NCBI GenBank assembly: GCA_023678885.1
Contig: CM042996.1
Span: forward strand, 12,706,602-12,770,601
Direction of reading: 5' to 3'
DNA length: 64,000 nt
Source of the DNA: Pogostemon cablin
Taxonomy: Eukaryota > Streptophyta > Magnoliopsida > Lamiales > Lamiaceae
Shown: positions 57,074 through 64,000 of the stretch, one piece after another
How positions within the stretch are numbered: the first letter of the stretch is position 1
Layout of the letters: each line of letters starts with the position of its first letter
Made by a program: the position numbers and the translations under genes
Notes under the pieces: model-generated
Databases searched by the model: none
Seen by the model: only the letters and a program-made list of their open reading frames with translations
What the model was told of the DNA's origin: nothing

Positions 57074-60000
57074 TTAACAATTTAAGTACAATGATGCTAT
57101 TTGTATTTTGATATTCTCCGCTATGTGTGTAGGTGATAGCATCCTCATACTAAATTGTAGAGCATTTCTTTCCTTCCAAATATGGTAGACTGTGGTGGCG
57201 AAGGAAACGTATAGAAGTCTCCTTGCCTTTTGGCTCCGTCGGTTATGAAACATTATCTTTCGAAAGGCTTCAGCCACTGTGCTAAACCTACTACTCCTCC
57301 ATCTGACCCATCTCTTTATCTCATCCCAAATGAGTGTTGTATATGGGTAATGAAAGAAGAGATGTGATGTAACTTCTATATCAAAGTAGAATCCACATTG
57401 TTTATCTTCTCTCGTGCACCTAACTCTATCTTTCATAGGAAGTCGTTCTTTGTGAAGAAGCCAAATTCTAAAGTTGTACTTTCTAACAATCCATTTGTGT
57501 CATATCTGTTTATAACAAAGCTTGGGCTCTCTGTGTACCGCTCCTCAAATGTGTGTACATTCAGTTTGCTTTGAAAGCACCATTCTCCATACATTGCTCC
57601 ATAACACCAACCACTCCTTCCTCATCTGCCTCATTTGCCACTTCATCTCTAATGGCTATAAGTGTTCTCCATGAATAGGTCGAGTTAGCTCCTGGAGAGG
57701 CAACTGTCCACTGAGAAGAAGAAAGATAGACAGAGTGTATCCACTTCACCCACAACGAGGAGGCTTCTCTATGAACATCCCACAAGGTTGTTGAGAGTAA
57801 AGCTCTATTCCAAGTGGAGATATCCTTTAACTCTAGACCTCCTGCATTCTTGGGTTAAAGGATGTCTTTCCAGCTCACCGGACTCACCTTCGTCCCCCAT
57901 AGGAACCTACGAATCAGAGTCTCCACTTTTTTTATCACTACCACAGGGATTTTGACAATACCACACCAAAAAGATAGAATACCATAGATCCCTAATATAA
58001 TTAACTCCAGACGACCTGTGAAGGACAACAACTTAGAGGACCAACTCTGTATCATGTTGTTGATATCATTCATTAGAGGCGTGAAATCATCCACTCCTAT
58101 CCTTCTGCTACATATCGGGAAGCCCGGGTATTTAAAAGGAATGGTACCTCTATTGAATGGGAGAATGTCAGAAATCTGCTCCATCATGTGATTTGAAATT
58201 CCAGAAGTAAAAATATTAGACTTCAGTGGGTTGACTACCAAACCAGACACATCTCCAAAACTCTTCAATGTTAGATCAATGGCTTTGGCTGTAGTAATAT
58301 TTCCATATCCAAGAATGACTAGGTCATCAGCAAATATGAGGTGGGAGACTTCTATTCCCCTACAAATTCTTGAGTGAAATGTGTAACCATGCAACTCCGC
58401 TCTCTTCATCAATCGACTGAAGTAATCCATGAATATAACAAAAAGAATGGAAGAAATAGGGTCCCCCTGACGAAGTCCCTTTTTTCTTCTAAAGAAACCT
58501 TCCAGTTTCCGTTAATCAGAAAAAAGTAAGAAGTAGTAGTAACACACTGCTGAATCCACATTCTAAACTTGGGAGGGAATCCTAATCCTTCAAGCAAGTC
58601 AAAGAGGAAAGTCCACTGCATTGAGTCATATGCTTTGGAGATGTCAACTTTCACTGTCATCCTGGGGGCTATAGTGTCATTTCTTCTAACATACCCTCTG
58701 AAAATCTCTTCTGCCAACATCACACAATCTTTCAACTTCCTACCTTTTACAAATCCAAACTGAGATGGATTTATCAAAGTAGGAAGACACTCACACAAAT
58801 GGTCTGCCAATATCTTGGAGATGATTTTATAGATAGTGCTACAACAAGAGATTGGTCTGTAATCTATTACATGTGGTTCGTGTGTTTTTTTCGGAATCAA
58901 GGATATGAATGTAGCATTGATTTGTTTAAGGAGCTTTCCTTTTCGAAATAATTCTTGAACTGCTGCAACCACATCTCCACCTACGACAATCCATGCTCTT
59001 TGAAAGAATGCCGAACTATATCCATCTGGGCCCAGGGATTTATTCTTGTTGATAGACCATAAAGCATCCTTAATCTCCTCCTCCTCCACCATTCTAACAA
59101 GCATATTCGCTTCCTTCTCACTCACTGACTGCGCTAATTACAGAACTTCATGTTCAACACGAGTAGCCGATGGACTTTTCTCACCAAGAATTGATTGATA
59201 ATAAGTTAAGAATTTATCAATAATTTCTTGGTAGGAAGTGGTTGGGCCTTGATCAGTGAAGATTCTGAAAATGTCATTTCTTGCTCCATTACTACGGATG
59301 AGAGAGTAGAAGTACTTGGTCGGGCGATCCTGATTCTTGATATGATTGTTCTTAAGTACCTGCAATAAGGAATCAGCTTCACAATCCTCCAGGTGTTTCT
59401 GTTTGTTGAGTTCAGCTCCTATCTCCAACCGAAGGTCCTGGTTACTTGGGTCTGTCATGAATAGAGATTGGAGGTGAGACAGGTATTACTTTCCTCTTTT
59501 CACCCTCTCTGATATGTGAGTATAATTTTGATGGTGCGGTTCCTTGAGGGGTTTCTTCATCAATTTCAGCTTATGGCACAGCACGTACTGTTTAGTTCCT
59601 GCAAAAAAGCCCTGCCAATGAGACAAACTTAGGAGAATAAAATTCCCGTGGTTAGTCCAATAGTTACAAAATCTGAATGGTCTGATAGTGTGGGGTTGAG
59701 GATTTTGGAAAGAAGTAATATTTGGGCAATAGTCGGATTGAGTGCCCTAAGGCAGAAAGGAAGTATCAAGTTCCCATCCCATGTTTCTCTAAATTTTACA
59801 AGTCATCACTCTATCAAGTTTAGAACAGATAGTACCATTAGTCTAAGTGTAGAAACACCCGGATGAGCGAGTATCCTCGATCCCCAACATAGAACAAGTT
59901 TCATGAAATTCTCGGATGCCCGAATTAATAGTAGTGCCAGTTCTCTCATTCTCATATTTAACACAGTTGAAATCTCCCCCCCCCCCCAAGATCCAAGGCA

Positions 60001-60397
60001 AGGTATTAGAGTGGAATAGTGAAGTAAGATGATGCCACAAAGGTCTTCTTACAACATATCTATTATGGGCATAGACAACCGTAAGAGTGAAGTGTTTAGC
60101 TATAGTGAGACAATGAACATCAATACTGATGGCTTGATCAAACAACACAAAGTTTTCCAACTGAACTCTTAGAGGATTCCAAGTAATCAAAATTCTTCCT
60201 CCATTACAATAGTCAAAGTTATGATTACAACTCCACCCTGAAATAACTTTTCTTACAACTTCATCCACCTTACTAGAATTCAATTTTGTTTCCATTAACC
60301 CCGCTAAGGCTACATCATGATCACGCACAAGATTTTTAAGTGCGTTGTGAGTTGGCTTCCGCCCCAACCCACGCACATTCCATATTAGTAGACTCAT
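57074..60397 (-). pseudogene. LINE ORF2 (endonuclease-reverse transcriptase), multiply broken
   Basis: Endonuclease segment 60,397-59,843 (IWNVRGLGRK, then GGDFNC next to a 12-base C run at 59,976-59,987 that adds glycines). Reverse transcriptase in pieces: 59,458-59,138 and, after an in-frame TAA, 59,125-58,409 (SLGPDGYSSAFFQRAW, LIPKK, YRPISCCSTIYKIISK, KVDISKAYDS). A frameshift in the T-run near 58,480 leads into 58,430-57,855, with the catalytic FADD. The C-terminal zf-RVT is in two further frames (57,785-57,561; 57,436-57,074, with HLFFHYPYT). At least four disabling changes. Confidence 0.88.
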
Positions 60398-60690
60398 GAT
60401 GAGCAGTCGGAAGAGGGGATCCCATCAATCCTCTTGTTCATCCAATTAGCATAAGCATCCAACTTTTCAAAATCATCATCATCTCCTAGGGATTTTGCTC
60501 TCTTGTACTTAAAGTATCTTCCTGTTGATGCTGATGACTCTCCACTATGCAGAATCGGCATCCATCGCAGAGGAGAATTACACGCTACAGTCGGAGTGTT
60601 ATGGAGGCTTCTCAATGGCAAAGGAGTTTCATTGACCTGCTCTATATCCATCTGATTATACTCGAGGACGTCAGAGGGGTTAAGTTTAGG
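60394..60690 (-). pseudogene. C-terminal remnant of LINE ORF1
   Basis: A minus-strand frame of about 95 codons, open from ~60,690 and including YKRAKSLGDDDDFEKLDAYA, ends with TGA at 60,394-60,396. That stop overlaps the ORF2 ATG (ATGA, 60,397-60,394). The acidic/basic tail matches the C-terminal style of the other LINE's ORF1; DUF4283 and zinc knuckle are lost to 5' truncation. Confidence 0.7.
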
Positions 60691-60700
60691 AGTTTACTAG

Positions 60701-61157
60701 TGAGCAATTGTTGTGACATTGCACCAATGAACCATTTAATTTGAAATATTATCAATTAAATCAAATATAATAATTAAAAGTACAAAAATTAAGTATACCT
60801 TAAAAACTAACCAATATATTCTAGTCAAGCACGTTCACACATGAATTCTGATTTTACCAATTACTCTTTTGTACTTTAAAAATTACTCTTTACAGAGATA
60901 AATTATTATTTTATTAAATAAAAAATTATTTATTTGTTGCGCATCACATTTCACGATAAAAAAAAACTTAATTAGAATAAAGTTTCTTGTGAGACTGATC
61001 TTATGTGACAAGGATTATAAAACATATTAAAATATAATTATTATATAAGTAAAATATGTTAATTGATAGTTAAAGTATAATGAATTATGCATTAAAGTAT
61101 GATTATAGACTGTTATAATTTGATTCGTTACAAATATACTTTAACTACTAATAAGTA
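60701..61157. other. A+T-rich DNA with a partial GTGAGAC-type element
   Basis: From about 60,980 (CTTGTGAGACTGATCTTATG) to 61,157, motifs such as TTAAAGTATAATGAATTA and ATACTTTAACTACTAAT resemble the element at 12,476. Its other half is displaced or lost beyond the Stowaway insertions. Confidence 0.4.
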
Positions 61158-61668
61158 CTCCCTCCGTCCCACAATACTCCCTCCGTCTCAAAGACATGTT
61201 CCTGGTTATTGTGGATACATAGTTTAAGAAAAAGTTACTTTTTGTTTTACTTTTAGGGATAGTTTGGTATTTTTAGGTAATAAATAAATTATAAAGTAAG
61301 TTATGTGAGTTGTAAAGGGGTGACGATTTTAAAATTAAAGTTTGTTGTGTGGTTATTGATTTGTGTGTATTTTCTTATTTAGGGGTGTGAACTTGTTTAT
61401 GGGACGGATAAAAATAGAAAGTGTGAATTTGTTTACGGGACGGTGGGAGTAATAGTTATATTTGATTTTTGCAAGATGATTAAAAAATATAACAATATTT
61501 TAATGTAAAGTGATTAGCTGTATTAATATTGTGTGGTGCTCCATAAAGATATAGCACTATTAACTTTTTGTGTATATCTCATTTTTAAAAAAAAAAGAAT
61601 GTAATTATTGAGATGAGACACTCATATTCATAATATGTGGAGTAACTATTATATGTGAAATGAAGGAG
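61158..61668. mobile_element. Outer Stowaway, interrupted by another Stowaway
   Basis: CTCCCTCCGTCCCACAA (61,158-61,174) is cut off after 17 bases by the inner copy and resumes at 61,450 with ATAGTTATATTTGATTTTTG and the usual internal wording (ATTTTAATGTAAAGTG). It ends ATGTGAAATGAAGGAG followed by TA. The right end is degraded. Confidence 0.65.
61177..61449. mobile_element. Inner Stowaway
   Basis: CTCCCTCCGTCTCAAAGACA at the left, ACGGGACGGTGGGAG at the right, TA on both sides (61,175-61,176 and 61,450-61,451). Near the right end the phrase GTGTGAA.TTGTTTA.GGGACGG appears twice, about 50 bp apart. Confidence 0.8.
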
Positions 61669-61674
61669 TATACT

Positions 61675-61800
61675 TTATATATATCTTAAGTATACTATAG
61701 CAGAAATTTTTCTGCCTATGTGTCGCCTCCAGTGCGCTCCATTATGACGTGTAATTTTCTCATTTTTTTTATTTTTAAATTATTTTTTTATGTTTTCCTT
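61675..61800. repeat. Dispersed repeat, copy 2 (inverted)
   Basis: The complement shares GTATACTTAAGATATA-like, TTTCTGCTATAGTATAC, GACACATAGGCAG and AAAATGAGAAAATTACACG wording with 3,590-3,770. Confidence 0.55.
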
Positions 61801-62285
61801 ATTTTCTAATCATTAACTTCCTTATTTAATATTTTATTTTTAAAATAATGTATTTTCTTATTTTATTAATTAATCTTAAATAGGTAATAAATTTTTAAAA
61901 ATATTATTTATAGAAATTAAGAATAAAATATTAATTAAAAATAAAAATTATGTTTATTTAAGATAATAATAAATAAAAATAAACATATACATAATTTTTA
62001 AAAAAATAAATTAAAAATATATATCAAAATATAAATTAAAAATATATTTATCTTTTTGTGCACCTCATTAATTTATCATAAAATAAATTTCTTTTTTATT
62101 TTTTTATTTTGATTGATGACTAATTAAGTTTTGAATATCTGTATTTATCTTGGTATCATTATTTAATTATTACTAAATCTTTTATTGTAAATAAATTAAT
62201 AAGTTTAAATTTAAATTATATAAAGGAAAAACATAATATTTCATATAATATTCTCTCATATCCCACTATAAAAAGTATAAAAGTT
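61801..62285. other. Very A+T-rich DNA
   Basis: Nothing supported. Confidence 0.6.
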
Positions 62286-63015
62286 TACTTTGTTGGAGCG
62301 AGATTCTATTCACTTCTAAATAATTGAATTCATTCACCTCTAAAGAATCAATTTAAGTATTCATCAAGATGAAAATAATCGATTCATTCAAGTATTCTTC
62401 AAGAATCAATTCAAGTATTCTTCAAGATGAAAATAATCGATTCAAGTATTCTTCAAGATGAATAAGAGGATCGATTCATTTAAGAGGAATAAAATAGTCG
62501 ATCGATTCAAGTATTCTCTAATCATTCAAGTATTTTTGGAATCGATTTAAAAAGAGGATCGATTCAAATATTCTTGAATCATTCAAGTATTTTTGGAATC
62601 GTTTTACCTCTTCAAGTATATAATCTCAAGTATTCTTTAAGAAGAGAAATAAGATTATCGATTCAAGTATTTTTTAAATCGATTTATCTTTTCAAGTAGA
62701 TAATCGATTCAAGTCTATATTCTTTAAGATGAATAAGAGGTTAAATTCTTTAAGAAGAATAAGAGGTTAAAAAATTAATTCATGTAGATCATTAAAGTAT
62801 TTTTGGAATCGATTTACCTCTTCAAGTAGATAATCTATTAAAGCATTTGTTAAGGTGTATACTTTAAGATGAATAAGTGGCTAAAAACTGATTCATGTAG
62901 ACTATTCAAGTATTTTTGGAATCGATTTACCTCTTCAAGTAGATAATCGATTCAAGCATTTTTTAAGATGAATAAGAAGTTAAAAGACTGATTCATGTAA
63001 AGAATCAAAAGTTTT
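62286..63015. repeat. Minisatellite-like array of TCAAGTATT units
   Basis: AATCGATTCAAGTATTCTT and its variants recur at least 15 times. At the right, a ~110-bp compound unit (AGTATTTTTGGAATCGATTT, ACCTCTTCAAGTAGATAATC, AAGATGAATAAG, ACTGATTCATGTA) is repeated near 62,585, 62,796 and 62,908. The array grades from short units at the left to long units at the right. Confidence 0.8.
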
Positions 63016-63359
<344 letters not shown>

Positions 63360-63426
63360 AATTCATTACAATTTTATAAATATTTTAAATGTACTTATTA
63401 TTTATATAATTTGAAATCTAAAAAAT

Positions 63427-63665
63427 TTGGCAAAGACTTGTGTGAGATCGTCTCACGCAAGGGTTTACATGAGACGAACAAAAATTGATAACTTTTATAT
63501 GAAAAATGATACTTAATTTATGAAAAATGATAATTTTATTTCATGAACCATTTATAGTATATATAAAAAGTAATAACATTTTGTAGCGAAAGTAATTATT
63601 ATTTTAAAAAGTATAAAATGGTCTCACATGAGATTAATCTCACGCAAGACTTACCCAAAAAATTT
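63427..63665. mobile_element. GTCTCAC-type miniature element, complete copy
   Basis: Left end TTTGGCAAAGACTTGTGTGA and complement of the right end TTTGGGTAAGTCTTGCGTGA form imperfect terminal inverted repeats of about 35 bp with GAGATCGTCTCACGCAAG inside. The core (AAAAATGATACTTAATTTATG, AGTAATAACATTTTG) matches 55,214-55,365. Non-coding. Confidence 0.75.
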
Positions 63666-64000
63666 AGTTAAAAAATTACATATAATAAATTTATTACAAA
63701 TTTATAAATATTTATATATATTATATATAAATTTAATTTAATTTATATTTCATATTAATTATTTTTAAAAATCAATTAATTAAAATAGAATTACTATTAT
63801 ATAATTATTAAGAAACACTTAACTGTTATCATAAAAAATATTAAATATTATATATAAATTGAACCACAATAACATGTATTTGAAAATAATAAAAATCAAT
63901 TAAAATTACATAAATCAAAGAAATTAATAAAGTTAGTATATATTGACTCTCACATATGATTTAATTATACATCATATTATCAAAAATAAAAAAAAGTGTA
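63666..64000. other. Very A+T-rich DNA to the window end
   Basis: Nothing supported. Confidence 0.6.

Larger units (their letters stand above)
56935..60700 (-). mobile_element. 5'-truncated, degenerate L1-type LINE
   Basis: Read on the minus strand: the end of ORF1 (to 60,394), ORF2 (60,397 to about 57,074), and a 3' UTR with an AATAAA signal (about 56,938-56,943). The sequence stops looking like a LINE near 60,700, so most of ORF1 and the leader are missing, as expected from incomplete reverse transcription. Target duplications are not recognisable. Same two-ORF, ATGA-overlap design as the LINE at 20,382 but a clearly different, older copy. Confidence 0.85.

Noticed and set aside
59648..59866. 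Plus-strand frames within 57,000-60,750
   Set aside because: Antisense shadows of the degenerate LINE.

Overview
The window reads as repeat-rich nuclear DNA of a flowering plant, most likely an asterid eudicot (Lamiales or Solanales). It is strongly A+T-rich and full of (AT)n microsatellites, Stowaway, CACTA and Mutator-type miniature transposons and L1-type LINEs whose ORF1 carries a DUF4283 domain. It also holds a FAR1-related gene relic and a disease-resistance fragment of the 'late blight resistance homolog R1' type, a group expanded in asterids. There are no bacterial-type operons, and I find no intact, confidently functional host gene. Almost every recognisable gene is a fragment or carries stops, frameshifts or insertions.

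Layout. 1-5,400: small DNA transposons (a complete 398-bp CACTA miniature with TAA target duplications, two GAGCTCG-rich foldback repeats, further CACTA-like ends). 5,600-10,900: decayed minus-strand host gene pieces (a FIS1-like exon pair, a G-type lectin receptor kinase piece) split by a hAT-like element that has a tRNA-like motif and a Stowaway inside it. 11,300-17,000: nested miniature transposons, a candidate Pack-MULE with ~115-bp terminal inverted repeats, and a 2.08-kb non-autonomous element with a 9-bp target duplication. 17,300-20,250: an unidentified spliced gene fragment and the 3' end of an LTR retrotransposon. 20,382-26,250: a full-length LINE with a 12-bp target duplication; its ORF2 has two nonsense codons. 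27,000-29,400: a FAR1-related/MULE-domain pseudogene.

34,546-40,801 is a tandem triplication of a whole gene for mitochondrial ribosomal protein mS33 (minus strand), each copy broken differently: frameshift and stop, solo-LTR insertion, nonsense codon. The third copy is cut off by LTR-retrotransposon sequence (40,802-44,509, with a tRNA-Asp-type primer binding site). The far end of that sequence abuts an R1-type NLR truncated in mid-domain, so the retroelement block joins two unrelated broken genes. 48,800-50,500 has a GRF zinc-finger gene in a Mutator-like context and a Helitron 3' end. 52,299-54,278 is a second solo LTR of the same family as the one inside mS33. 54,360-56,720 has a ~98-bp tandem array and two copies of a hairpin-forming miniature element with 9-bp target duplications. 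56,940-60,700 is a degenerate, 5'-truncated LINE on the minus strand. The rest holds nested Stowaways, a TCAAGTATT-rich minisatellite, a long (AT)n tract and another miniature transposon.

The genes do not form a pathway. What links the region is transposon activity and decay: insertions inside insertions, solo LTR formation, tandem gene duplication followed by independent loss of each copy, and a retroelement-bounded rearrangement.
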